A stretch of DNA of 64,000 nucleotides from Formosa agariphila KMM 3901 (GTDB taxonomy: Bacteria; Bacteroidota; Bacteroidia; Flavobacteriales; Flavobacteriaceae): NCBI RefSeq assembly GCF_000723205.1, contig NZ_HG315671.1:3360001-3424000 (forward strand). Direction: 5' to 3'. The translations under genes were made by a program, and so were the position numbers. A model generated the notes under the pieces. That model searched no databases, was not told the DNA's origin, and saw nothing but the letters and a program-made list of their open reading frames with translations. Positions 53,400 to 61,425 of this stretch are shown piece after piece. The first letter of the stretch is position 1. Each line of letters begins with the position of its first letter.

Positions 53400-55423
53400 T
53401 ATAAAGAGATAAGCGAATCGCGTAAACGATCGTTAATTTTTCCTGTTACGGCATCGGCTATTTTATCGATGTCGTTGCGCCAATTACCATCTATATTGAA
53501 ATAGTTTTTAATGTCTAAGTTCATGGTAACGGTTTTGCCTGCACCTTTACCAATACCGTTTAAACTGCTTGAGCTTCCAGAACCGCCAGAACCACTAGTT
53601 CCTGTTGGAGCTGTTTTACCATCTAGTAAATTTGTGAAATTGCCTAAACTAGAAGTCGAAGTTGAAGCACTTTGTTTTTCAGTATCTTCTACAAGGCTTA
53701 AAGAACCGCCTGCTTTTTTAAATGCAAGACCAGATTCTAAGGCAACTTTGGCAGCTTCTTGATAACCATCTACAATAGACTTTTTTCGAGCTTCAGTATC
53801 GGCGTTTATTTGGTTTAACATGCTTTGGTTTTCGGCTGTATCCCCAATCCCCATTGCAAGTTTAAACTTATACCAACCTTCTTTAATTTGGTTTATACCA
53901 AGCATTAAGCCGTTAGTCATGGTATTAAAATCGGCTTGAATTTTTAGTACAAAGGCACTAAATAATAATTTTGCACCTGTCCAAGTATGTTCCCACGCTT
54001 CGCCCCAACCTGTAACATTCGTACTTAGCCAAATTATTCCTGCAGTTAAGGCAGCAACGCCTACAATTACCAATCCTATTGGGTTTGCTGTTAAAGCAGC
54101 ATTCCATAACCATTGTGCAGCCGTTCCTATTTTTGTTGCTGCTGTTTGTATCCAAGTTACCTTGCTTAATGTAGACATTAAAGGAATCATGGACGCGATA
54201 CCTGTAACTACTGGAGACAATTCCACGACTGAGGACGCTATACTTCCAAAGGTAGAACTGAACGACGTTTTTAAGTCGGCTAACCAACCACGAATACCGC
54301 CATTAGCTTGTTTTATAGATGGAATATTATTTATATCTAAATCGATACTTCCTAAACCTTCAATCCAACCAAGCCCAGCGTCTTCGCCTGCCCCCTTAAA
54401 AATATCGGCTAAAACCAGTTGTTTGGCTTGAGTAGTTGCACCTTCCATAGATTTACTAATCATTTGCACGGCTTCAAAAGAGGTTTTACCTGCTAAATCT
54501 TCAGCAGCCAAACCAATACCTTTTAAAGCATCTATTTGTGGTTGTCCTAATTCACGTAAAGACAAATCGGCTTCTTTAATAGAGTCGATGGCTTTGTCGC
54601 TAAAAATCCCATCTTTACCTGCCTGAGCCATTAATGCGATAGCTTGAGATTGCGATAAACCGAGTTGCTCTATAAAGGTTGGGTATTCTTTAAGTTGATC
54701 TATAAAATCACCATTAATGTTTGCACCTTTTTCAAATCCTGCTTCAATAAGCGCAAAGTTCTCTTCGTAACTACCACCAATTTGTTTAGTCATAGCATTA
54801 GCAGCTTTGGCAATTTCGTCTGGACTTTCTTTAAATACAGCACCAAGTTTATACGCTTTAGCTGTTAAATTGTCTAAGTCATCGCCTGAAGCTCCAGAGA
54901 ACCGTTCAATGTTTGTTTTTAAATCTTCAATTTCTGTAGTAAACCGTAAACCATCAATAGCCTTGTTAACCAATTCAACAGTTTGATTTGCTACAACAAC
55001 AGCAGCACCCCAGTTGGCTTTCAGTTTTTCCGAATCGGGACCTTTTTCAATATCCTCAAGCTCGTGTTGTACTTCAACTAATTGCTCTTTATAACGTCTA
55101 ACTTTAGTTTCAGCCTGTTTTACATCAAAGTCTATTTGTTTTCTCGTTAACGGATCTACAGTATCGCCTAAACTTGCTAAATGATCTTTTAGGGATTTAA
55201 TGTGAGTCTCTTCCTTTTTTATTTCAGAACTTAGATCGTTAAAACTTTGAATGGCTTGGTTTGCAGTAGATCGTGTAGTATCGTCCATATCGTCTAAAGC
55301 AGCTGTAACATTGCGTAATGTTTTATCTACAGCCTTGGTACTTTTATCTACACCACGCATGGGTGCAGACACCTTGTCCATAAGCTCTAAAATCCATTGT
55401 GTTGTTGTACTACTACCTGACAT
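53399..55423 (-). CDS. Tail tape measure protein
   Basis: A 674-aa protein with a long helical N-terminus (heptad-type Lys/Glu/Leu patterns to about 150). The central block (about 190-330) has ALIEAGFEKGANINGDFIDQ and AQAGKDGIFSDKAIDSIKEA, as in the TP901-type tape measure core. Two or three hydrophobic segments follow (MIPLMSTLSKVTW; LVIVGVAALTAGIIWLS, about 450-470) and a Gly/Ser-rich linker (about 610-630). At about 0.15 nm per residue the tail would be near 100 nm. It starts 1 bp after the frameshift ORF stops. Confidence 0.88.
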   Translation of the reverse strand: MSGSSTTTQWILELMDKVSAPMRGVDKSTKAVDKTLRNVTAALDDMDDTTRSTANQAIQSFNDLSSEIKKEETHIKSLKDHLASLGDTVDPLTRKQIDFDVKQAETKVRRYKEQLVEVQHELEDIEKGPDSEKLKANWGAAVVVANQTVELVNKAIDGLRFTTEIEDLKTNIERFSGASGDDLDNLTAKAYKLGAVFKESPDEIAKAANAMTKQIGGSYEENFALIEAGFEKGANINGDFIDQLKEYPTFIEQLGLSQSQAIALMAQAGKDGIFSDKAIDSIKEADLSLRELGQPQIDALKGIGLAAEDLAGKTSFEAVQMISKSMEGATTQAKQLVLADIFKGAGEDAGLGWIEGLGSIDLDINNIPSIKQANGGIRGWLADLKTSFSSTFGSIASSVVELSPVVTGIASMIPLMSTLSKVTWIQTAATKIGTAAQWLWNAALTANPIGLVIVGVAALTAGIIWLSTNVTGWGEAWEHTWTGAKLLFSAFVLKIQADFNTMTNGLMLGINQIKEGWYKFKLAMGIGDTAENQSMLNQINADTEARKKSIVDGYQEAAKVALESGLAFKKAGGSLSLVEDTEKQSASTSTSSLGNFTNLLDGKTAPTGTSGSGGSGSSSSLNGIGKGAGKTVTMNLDIKNYFNIDGNWRNDIDKIADAVTGKINDRLRDSLISL

Positions 55424-55424
55424 A

Positions 55425-56008
55425 TTATTTACTAAATACCTGACCTAATATTTCGGCCATTGCTTTTTTTGTTGCTAGTTCAGTTACTTTAAAGAGATTC
55501 TTATATTCAATCGCTTTTACATAGGCATATTCCTGATAGTGTTTTGCCCATTCTTTATTAGAGAGCGTTTCAGGATCTAATTTGTAATGGCTACGTAAAA
55601 GCGCATTGATTTTAGATATTTGTTGATGATCGTCTTCGGGTGCTTCGACCTCTAATTGGAAGAGGTCTAACGCTTTTTTACCGTTGCCTTGGCTTGCTGT
55701 TTAAGCATGTTTAGTTGCGCTAAAACTTCAATATATACTTCGCCATCTTTTTCGAGAGCTTCCATATCTCCACCTAAAACACAATTAGAAATTAATACCT
55801 TATTGGTAGCAGATACATTTTTAACAGCAGCATGTTTACCCATTGCCTCCAGTACCTGACGGTCTGGTTTACGAATTACAAAATTGACGGTTTCCCCATC
55901 TGAAGTTTCAATGGATAAATCTGAAATGCGTTTTTTTCCAAATTTTGCTTCCCACTGCAAATTCATGTCTTGTGTGATATCTGTGTATTTTTGATACTCT
56001 TGACTCAT
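55425..56008 (-). CDS. Tail assembly chaperone, -1 frameshifted long form
   Basis: The downstream frame (55425-55673) has no start codon but is a well-formed 82-codon reading frame (ALDLFQLEVEAPEDDHQQIS ... EILGQVFSK) ending 1 bp before the tape measure ATG. It is reached by slipping back one base at AAAAAAG (55679-55673), giving a fusion of 112 + 82 = 194 aa. The arrangement is that of gpG/gpGT-type chaperones that load tail subunits onto the tape measure. Confidence 0.78.
55647..55679 (-). other. Programmed -1 ribosomal frameshift signal
   Basis: On the minus strand the slippery heptamer A AAA AAG (55679-55673) is in the zero frame. It is followed by a 5-nt spacer (CGTTA) and a perfect 7-bp hairpin, GACCTCT (55667-55661) with AGAGGTC (55653-55647) around TCCAATT. 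The zero-frame stop TAG follows at 55669-55667. Heptamer, spacer and stem all match the classic layout. Confidence 0.85.
55667..56008 (-). CDS. Tail assembly chaperone, short form
   Basis: A 113-aa protein: MSQEYQKYTDITQDMNLQWE..., KPDRQVLEAMGKHAAV, LISNCVLGGDMEALEKDGEV, ending AKATVKKR. It stands between the tail tube and tape measure genes, the normal place for the short chaperone. Its stop codon sits inside the frameshift hairpin. Most ribosomes would make this form, and a fraction the 194-aa fusion. Confidence 0.8.
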   Translation of the reverse strand: MSQEYQKYTDITQDMNLQWEAKFGKKRISDLSIETSDGETVNFVIRKPDRQVLEAMGKHAAVKNVSATNKVLISNCVLGGDMEALEKDGEVYIEVLAQLNMLKQQAKATVKKR

Positions 56009-56012
56009 CCTT

Positions 56013-56456
56013 TTATATTACGTTCCACTCAATGTGCGAAACAATTAAATCTACTTTTATAGAGATTGTACCATCGTTGTTTTTTACCTCGACACCGTCG
56101 GTCATAAATTCCGCATTTCTAATACGGTCTTTTAGGATAGATCCGTCTTTACCTTCGTACTGTACGTTTACATCAAAAGGTAATATATCTTGTAATCTAG
56201 ATCCTGGTGGTAAAGCTGCTTTAATAGCATTAATCTCTTCTTTGTATAAAGTAATGGAAGCTTGAGCTTCATAATTACCTTCGCCACGACCAACAGGATA
56301 TTTCCCTGCACCGTAGGCATTTTCTTTTTTTGTTTCATCGGTATAACTTAATTCGGTTATACCTTCAACATCTCGAGATAACAAGTTTAGTGTAATGTTA
56401 TTCCAACCAGACATCTGGCCAAACTTGTTTATAATAGTTGTAGAGGTTGTACTCAT
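56013..56456 (-). CDS. Tail tube protein
   Basis: A 147-aa protein of the size and beta-rich nature of tail tubes. LSRDVEGITELSYTDETKKE and YGAGKYPVGRGEGNYEAQAS are followed by ITLYKEEINAIKAALPPGSR and RNAEFMTDGVEVKNNDGTIS, ending in VDLIVSHIEWN. The order sheath-tube-chaperone-tape measure matches contractile phages. It would form the inner tube through which DNA passes. Confidence 0.75.
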   Translation of the reverse strand: MSTTSTTIINKFGQMSGWNNITLNLLSRDVEGITELSYTDETKKENAYGAGKYPVGRGEGNYEAQASITLYKEEINAIKAALPPGSRLQDILPFDVNVQYEGKDGSILKDRIRNAEFMTDGVEVKNNDGTISIKVDLIVSHIEWNVI

Positions 56457-56458
56457 AA

Positions 56459-57691
56459 TTATAATTTATCGGTTAATCCTAAATCTACTTCAAACTCAAA
56501 CACAATAGCGTCTACAACAATATGCCCTGTTACTTTTAGCGGTGTGTCTTCGCTTAAAGTTTGTTTTGGGTTTATGTAAAACTCAAAACCACTTATTTCG
56601 TTATTGGTAATCATAACCTCCATAGCCTTATTAAGGCGTGAATTCCAATCGGAAATGGTTGTAGATTTTATATAACCAGTTAGAGCATCTTTTTTTACAA
56701 TACCACGTACACGGGGAATTAAGGTTTCTCTAATAATTCGCACGGCTTTATTCCATACACGATTGTTTTCTATATAAGCGTAATCGTCTGCTTTTTCCAC
56801 ACAAGTAGGCGCACTGTTAAAAAATACACCACCATATCCGCTAAAGCTTCCTGCATAGATGTAGCCTGAATTAGTTAAGGCTTTTTGGTCGGCATATGAT
56901 AAGGTCTCGAACGTATTCCCGTCTGATAAGTTTGAGGCTTCCCAACGGCTTGTACCATCTATAGTAAGCGGATAATCTTCGCGCCCTCTAAACCCTATAG
57001 GTTTGTTTAAAATATCTACAGAACCTAGGTTTTCGTTTACCTGTCTAACAGCTAACATGCCTAAAACAGAACCAATAGCAGCGTATTTAGTATAAGCAGC
57101 ATCAATAGTCGCAACAGCTGGATCTTGAGCAATACTTACCGAAACGTTTGGTGCATTTTTAGCACGTAGGTCTGGGTAATTCGCAACGGGTGTTATTGCA
57201 GCAGCTTCACCACGCCCTTCTAATAATACATTGTCTATATATCTAAATTCTTCACGAAAATTATCTACAAACAATTGCACAGCTTCAACCTCTTCGTCAA
57301 TTTCTGGAACGGCGGTTGTAGTGTTCATTATACCAATTACTTTAGCCTCTGGTACAGATCTTACCGCTGTAATAAATGCTTCAACAGCAACAACCCCTGA
57401 TGGCGATAAAGTTTCGGCAACTGGAATTAAATGCAATACACCATCTGGACAATACGTAAAGAAATCTTTAATTTCATTGTAAACCAGGACACTTTCATTA
57501 GCATCGAAAGCAGCATCAATACCTAATGCTACAGCATCCTCATGCTGCAACAATTTTACAGGTTCGTAAAGTGTTACGGTTGTACCTGTAATAGGCATAC
57601 ACGCAGCCAATATAAAAATATTGTCTTCGTTGGGGTTGCTACGCCCTAAACCACCGTTTAACTTGTTAATATTTACACCTCTAAAACTCAT
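56459..57691 (-). CDS. Tail sheath protein (DUF2586-like)
   Basis: A 410-aa protein, first in the tail module. Stretches seen: VNINKLNGGLGRSNPNEDNI, ILAACMPITGTTVTLYEPVK, GVLHLIPVAETLSPSGVVAV, LAVRQVNENLGSVDILNKPI and a C-terminal WNKAVRIIRETLIPRVRGIV helix, as in sheath proteins whose C-terminal helix links neighbours. It resembles DUF2586 sheaths of Bacteroidota phages. Its presence shows a contractile (myovirus-type) tail. Its ATG overlaps the stop of the preceding gene by one base. Confidence 0.82.
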   Translation of the reverse strand: MSFRGVNINKLNGGLGRSNPNEDNIFILAACMPITGTTVTLYEPVKLLQHEDAVALGIDAAFDANESVLVYNEIKDFFTYCPDGVLHLIPVAETLSPSGVVAVEAFITAVRSVPEAKVIGIMNTTTAVPEIDEEVEAVQLFVDNFREEFRYIDNVLLEGRGEAAAITPVANYPDLRAKNAPNVSVSIAQDPAVATIDAAYTKYAAIGSVLGMLAVRQVNENLGSVDILNKPIGFRGREDYPLTIDGTSRWEASNLSDGNTFETLSYADQKALTNSGYIYAGSFSGYGGVFFNSAPTCVEKADDYAYIENNRVWNKAVRIIRETLIPRVRGIVKKDALTGYIKSTTISDWNSRLNKAMEVMITNNEISGFEFYINPKQTLSEDTPLKVTGHIVVDAIVFEFEVDLGLTDKL

Positions 57692-58056
57692 TATTTATCT
57701 GCTTTTAATTCGTCTATTCGTGCGTCGTAGGCAGCTAAAACAGTTGTTCTGTTTTTACCTTCAGTTTCCTGTACAATAGCAGCTTCTACAGCTTCTATAG
57801 TTTCAATGTCTTTAGCGTTTGCAATTAAGTCTTCAGCTTTCAATGTCTTTCCTGTTTTAGTTTCTGTAGATTCTAAAACAGCATCGTTCTCAACTTCTAT
57901 TACTTTGCCTTTAGCACCTGCGTGTAAATTGGCGCGGTTTTGATCTAAAAAGAATTGACCGTCTGTAGTAGCAAATAGTTTGTCTGCATCTGGATAACTT
58001 TTAAAAACACCTTGTGCTTTTTTCTGTAAGTCGGCTTTACTGTATGTTTTTTTCAT
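57691..58056 (-). CDS. Small phage protein before the sheath gene
   Basis: A 121-aa protein. ATG at 58056 (MKKTYSKADLQKKAQGVFKS) is chosen; an earlier in-frame ATG at 58119 would add hydrophobic residues that overlap the spanin gene. Sequence shows an N-terminal helix, FATTDGQFFLDQNRANLHAG, and a Glu/Ala/Thr-rich C-terminus. It resembles short head-tail or completion proteins found before the sheath, but no specific family is recognised. Confidence 0.55.
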   Translation of the reverse strand: MKKTYSKADLQKKAQGVFKSYPDADKLFATTDGQFFLDQNRANLHAGAKGKVIEVENDAVLESTETKTGKTLKAEDLIANAKDIETIEAVEAAIVQETEGKNRTTVLAAYDARIDELKADK

Positions 58057-58063
58057 GATACTA

Positions 58064-58543
58064 TTATGATTTAATAAATGTTTTACCGAGGCTAAAAATG
58101 ATAATGAGTAAAAGCACAACTCCTAAAGAAGCTAAAGCTTTCATATACCAAGGCGACTCGGTTTCTGTTATGGTTTGCGTTGTGTCTAAAGTCTCTAATT
58201 GACGAATAAGAGTCTCGATAATTGTTTCTTGAGTTTGTATAATTTTTATGTATTCGTCTACAAAACAATTTACCTCCAGTTGGTCTCCAACTTTTCTTAT
58301 AGTTGATTTTAAGCGACCGTTAGGTGTTTGATTTTGAATAGGTGTTTCTGATAAGTCTTTTAATGGTACTGTAACCAATAAATACTCTGAAGGCAATCTT
58401 ATAGTATCGACCTTTGGAGTGACTGTGATTTTTTTTATGGAATCGTAACGTATGGTTTTTACTATGTCCTCCGTTGGGCGTTTCGTACCCCCACAGCCAC
58501 ACGCCAAGGTCAATAATAAGAAAAGGCTAATACAAAATTTCAT
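58064..58543 (-). CDS. Candidate unimolecular spanin (lysis)
   Basis: A 159-aa protein with a short N-terminal hydrophobic segment and a Cys-rich lipobox-like start (SLFLLLTLACGCGG; Cys15 or Cys17). A soluble, helical middle (about 90-125 with QTQETIIETLIRQLE) follows, then a single C-terminal membrane helix (ASLGVVLLLIIIFSLG, about 136-152). That topology, a lipoprotein tethered to the outer membrane and anchored in the inner membrane, is that of a u-spanin. It lies 2 bp after the endolysin gene. Inference from topology and location. Confidence 0.6.
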   Translation of the reverse strand: MKFCISLFLLLTLACGCGGTKRPTEDIVKTIRYDSIKKITVTPKVDTIRLPSEYLLVTVPLKDLSETPIQNQTPNGRLKSTIRKVGDQLEVNCFVDEYIKIIQTQETIIETLIRQLETLDTTQTITETESPWYMKALASLGVVLLLIIIFSLGKTFIKS

Positions 58544-58545
58544 AG

Positions 58546-58995
58546 TTAAAGGTTCTTATACTCTAATGAAGCGTTATAAGATGGGCAGGCTTTAGACCAC
58601 TCAAAAGACTCTATTGTTCCATTGCCGTTTAGGTCTTTAGACAAATCGCGATGCCCAACAATTTTGGCTTTAGGATACTTACGTCTTAAGCGTTTTAGTA
58701 ACGCCAATAGGGCTGTTTTTTGTTGTGGTGTTCTGGTGTCTTCTGGTTTATTCATTCGGTTTAAACCACCAATGTAGCATACCCCAATACTGCTTTTGTT
58801 GTAATCCTTTACATGGGCTCCAATTTGCTCTTCTGGACGGCCTGTCTCTTCGCTACCATCTATATTAACTACATAATGATAACCAATACCTTTCCAACCG
58901 CGTTCTTTATGCCAACGGTCAATATCTTTAGCCGTAAAGGCTTTTCCTGCTTGAGTGGCAGAGCAATGCACAACTATGTATTTAATATCTCTCAT
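58546..58995 (-). CDS. N-acetylmuramoyl-L-alanine amidase endolysin
   Basis: A 149-aa enzyme of the amidase_2/T7-lysozyme-PGRP fold, without signal peptide. Zinc ligands are visible: His10 in IVVHCSATQAG, His in KIVGHRDLSKD (about 114) and Cys in SKACPSYNASL (about 136). Tyr in GIGYHYVVN (about 39) is the usual catalytic helper. It cuts the amide bond between MurNAc and the peptide stem at lysis. The candidate spanin directly follows. Confidence 0.95.
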   Translation of the reverse strand: MRDIKYIVVHCSATQAGKAFTAKDIDRWHKERGWKGIGYHYVVNIDGSEETGRPEEQIGAHVKDYNKSSIGVCYIGGLNRMNKPEDTRTPQQKTALLALLKRLRRKYPKAKIVGHRDLSKDLNGNGTIESFEWSKACPSYNASLEYKNL

Positions 58996-59010
58996 TAAAG
59001 GAGTTTTAAA

Positions 59011-59037
59011 AGCAGGCTTCAGCGTTGTAAGCCTGCT
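59011..59037 (-). terminator. Hairpin (attenuator) between capsid and endolysin genes
   Basis: AGCAGGCTT (59011-59019) pairs perfectly with AAGCCTGCT (59029-59037), and the minus strand then continues TTTTAAAAC. It is the first hairpin after the major capsid gene and could lower read-through into lysis and tail genes. Confidence 0.65.
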
Positions 59038-59055
59038 AATTTGGTTTGTAATAGA

Positions 59056-60060
59056 TTAAGCTTTACCAGAGATAATAGCTGCACTACCTTCAATACCGTA
59101 GGCTACTATAATATGATACACTTGGAAACCAACTGTGTTTTCTCTGTTTTCTGGATCTAGTTCTGCTGGTCTCGCAAAACGTGTTACTGTTCCTGCAGCT
59201 TTAGCTGTAGAACCTTTATGGAATACTACAGAAGATTTACGTCCAATAGTTACAGAACCGTAAGCTAACTTAGCTAATGTGGTATCGTCGTATTCTGGAG
59301 TTGTAGAATCTTCATAGATTTTAAATCCATAGTAACGCCCACTAATTACACCCTCTGTTTGGTTGTGGTATTGCGTATAGAATTTTCTATCCTCTTCTAA
59401 TAAATCAGACACGTGATCGTCGCATAAGATTAAGATTCTACCTTTTTTATTAATACCCTTTTTGTTCATCTTAGCTTGTAAAGTTCTCAAGTCTTTAGTG
59501 GTTAACTTTAAACGTCCAGTTCCGTCATTTTCTCCAGTTGTTTCTAAAACAAATTGATTTTCGGCCTCATCGTTTTCTTGAGGTGCTAATCCCCAAATAC
59601 CGTACTCCATAGTTTCATCTTCTAGAGTTTCGCGGTGCTGCATTTGTACATCACTTGTTTTTTCGTATGGTAATGCGTAAAGTTCATCTTTAGTAACGAT
59701 GGTGTTTTCTGTGTCAAACTTGTTTAAAGACACCACTACGTGGCTATCGTCTCTACCATTCTTTACAATTGGGTAATTGGTATTGTTTATTAATACTGCA
59801 GGTGCTGCACCACGTTTAGGAATTTTAATGGTGTCGTTGTTTACCCAACTTTGTTTAGATCTAATTTCAGACGCCCACGTGTGTTCGTGGCGTAACTGCT
59901 TAATCATTTCCTTTTCTGCTAATTGATTTTTAACAGGTAAGGCTACTGTGGTTACAGCAAAAGATACAGCACCGCCAGACGATCCTGTAAAAGCGTGACC
60001 AACTACAGTCACTAAAAGAATAGCAACGATTGCTAATACAAATTTTGAAATATTTTTCAT
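59056..60060 (-). CDS. Major capsid protein with hydrophobic N-terminus
   Basis: A 334-aa protein directly after the protease/scaffold gene, where the major head subunit lies in Mu-like phages. The body has head-protein features (WASEIRSKQSWVNNDTIKIP, NTNYPIVKNGRDDSHVVVSL, KLTTKDLRTLQAKMNKKGIN, KGRILILCDDHVSDLLEED, HKGSTAKAAGTVTRFARPAE). Residues 7-24 (FVLAIVAILLVTVVGHAF) look like a signal peptide or membrane helix, which is unusual for a capsid protein. The upstream methionine at residue 1 has good spacing, and no later ATG is obvious before residue 52. Confidence 0.78.
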   Translation of the reverse strand: MKNISKFVLAIVAILLVTVVGHAFTGSSGGAVSFAVTTVALPVKNQLAEKEMIKQLRHEHTWASEIRSKQSWVNNDTIKIPKRGAAPAVLINNTNYPIVKNGRDDSHVVVSLNKFDTENTIVTKDELYALPYEKTSDVQMQHRETLEDETMEYGIWGLAPQENDEAENQFVLETTGENDGTGRLKLTTKDLRTLQAKMNKKGINKKGRILILCDDHVSDLLEEDRKFYTQYHNQTEGVISGRYYGFKIYEDSTTPEYDDTTLAKLAYGSVTIGRKSSVVFHKGSTAKAAGTVTRFARPAELDPENRENTVGFQVYHIIVAYGIEGSAAIISGKA

Positions 60061-60141
60061 GGTTTAAATAGGTTTTAAATGATGTTTAATTAGGTTAATA
60101 ATCCTCGATTTTGAACGTATATATTTATAGGTAATTGGGGT

Positions 60142-61296
60142 TTATTGTTTACTGAAGTAAGCCGCTTCTAAGGCTTCAGCTTCTTTTGGTTTTTCTGCTT
60201 TTAATTTTTCGTAGGCTTCAGGATCATTATCTAAATAATCTTCTAAAGTCCAATTGGCTTTAACAGATGCACTACCTGTAGTACTTTCTTCTCCTTTAAG
60301 CTGTGCGCTTAATTTTTCTTTAGAAGGCATTGCAGCAATAACCTTTTCGGTTGCATCAAAATTAGCTTTAGCCAAATCAGTATAATGTGGAGCTTCATCT
60401 GCAGAAAACTTCTTTTCAGAAATCCCTTTATTTACTAAGGCTTCTACTTTTGTATTGGCTTCAGTTTCGGCCTTGTCTTTATCGGCTTCTGCTTGAGAGC
60501 GTTGTTTTAAAGCGTCAACTTTCATAGCGCGCTTAGCTGCCTCGATTTGTTCATCGGTAGCATTGGAATCAAGCCCTAAAAAGGCAATCAATTCATCTTT
60601 ATCCATAATATTAGTTTTAGATTTATGTTCGGTTTTCCCTTGAGTTTCGGATTGTACTTCTGGAATTATAGGCGCACCACAGGCAACTAAAGACATCACA
60701 TCGGTATCTGTAAAGGCTTCTACTTCGCCTTCAATAGCATCAACAAAACCTTCTTTAAGCAGTTCATCTGCATTCATCCAGTAGTCACCAGAATCCCATA
60801 AGGCTTTAATTTGTTTTACCGTTTTTCCTGTTTTATTAGCATAGGCTTTAGCATAATCTTCTGTAATGTTTTCACCCAATTTTAAAGTACTTCTCACTTC
60901 CTTAACATTACCCTTTACACTTAAAATAGGCATATGTATCATACCTTGAGTATTGGCTTTTACAGTGGTGTGGTAATGCGATGTTAGATAAGTAAATGCA
61001 GATGCCATTAAAGCATGTACTTTAATTTGTACGGTATCGTATTTGTCAAAAAGAGCTTTCATGTCGTTAGTGGCAAATACAGAACCACCTTCACTGCTAC
61101 CTTCTATAATTGCATCTTTTACACCAGCGGCTATAGAGTTTTCTACCTCGCGTCTTAAAATACTTTCCTGGTCTGCACTCCAAGACCAAATGCGACCAAC
61201 TATATTAAAGTAAGCCACATTGTTATTAACAGCCGCTTCTATGCTGCCAACTTGTTTCTTGCCTTCTGTAAAGGCTATAATTTTATTCCATTTCAC
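60142..61296 (-). CDS. Head maturation protease with fused scaffold (Mu I/Z-like)
   Basis: A 384-aa protein. Residues 20-195 look ClpP/S49-like: VAYFNIVGRIWSWSADQES, EGSSEGGSVFATNDMKAL (GGS loop), LMASAFTYLTSHY (nucleophile Ser), TQGMIHMPILS (His), and LLKEGFVDAIEG. Residues 230-384 are charged and coiled-coil (scaffold). An internal ATG at 60605 (MDKDELIAFLGL) would start a free 154-aa scaffold, as Z is made from within I in Mu. Start is GTG at 61296, only 4 bp from the promoter-like CATTTTTG. Confidence 0.82.
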   Translation of the reverse strand: MKWNKIIAFTEGKKQVGSIEAAVNNNVAYFNIVGRIWSWSADQESILRREVENSIAAGVKDAIIEGSSEGGSVFATNDMKALFDKYDTVQIKVHALMASAFTYLTSHYHTTVKANTQGMIHMPILSVKGNVKEVRSTLKLGENITEDYAKAYANKTGKTVKQIKALWDSGDYWMNADELLKEGFVDAIEGEVEAFTDTDVMSLVACGAPIIPEVQSETQGKTEHKSKTNIMDKDELIAFLGLDSNATDEQIEAAKRAMKVDALKQRSQAEADKDKAETEANTKVEALVNKGISEKKFSADEAPHYTDLAKANFDATEKVIAAMPSKEKLSAQLKGEESTTGSASVKANWTLEDYLDNDPEAYEKLKAEKPKEAEALEAAYFSKQ

Positions 61297-61300
61297 AAGG

Positions 61301-61308
61301 CAAAAATG
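61301..61308 (-). promoter_or_regulatory. -7-like box of the leftward late operon
   Basis: The minus strand reads CATTTTTG, 7 of 8 matches to TAnnTTTG, 4 bp upstream of the GTG start at 61296. Its last G is exactly 66 bp from the centre of the dyad at 61367. A TTG lies 16 bp upstream. Confidence 0.5.
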
Positions 61309-61337
61309 CAGCAGATTAGACCCTCAAAAAAATTGGC

Positions 61338-61396
61338 ATTCTGATTCGGTAACTTTTGAGTACCGATTCGGTAAGATTTGGTTACCGATTCAGAAT
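61338..61396. promoter_or_regulatory. Symmetric operator between divergent prophage operons
   Basis: ATTCTGATTCGGTAAC (61338-61353) and GTTACCGATTCAGAAT (61381-61396) are inverted repeats (15 of 16), and the palindrome TACCGATTCGGTA (61361-61373) sits exactly in the middle, centre 61367. Each of the three contains the GATTCGGTA/TACCGATTC half-site. Both -7-like boxes are 66 bp from the centre. This looks like a binding array for one regulator that controls both late operons. Confidence 0.7.
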
Positions 61397-61425
61397 AAGA
61401 AATTTAATAAGCCATGCCACTGTTA

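Noticed and set aside
53154-53504. 116-codon plus-strand frame over the DUF6046 gene
   Set aside because: Crosses two well-supported overlapping phage genes on the other strand; no family similarity.
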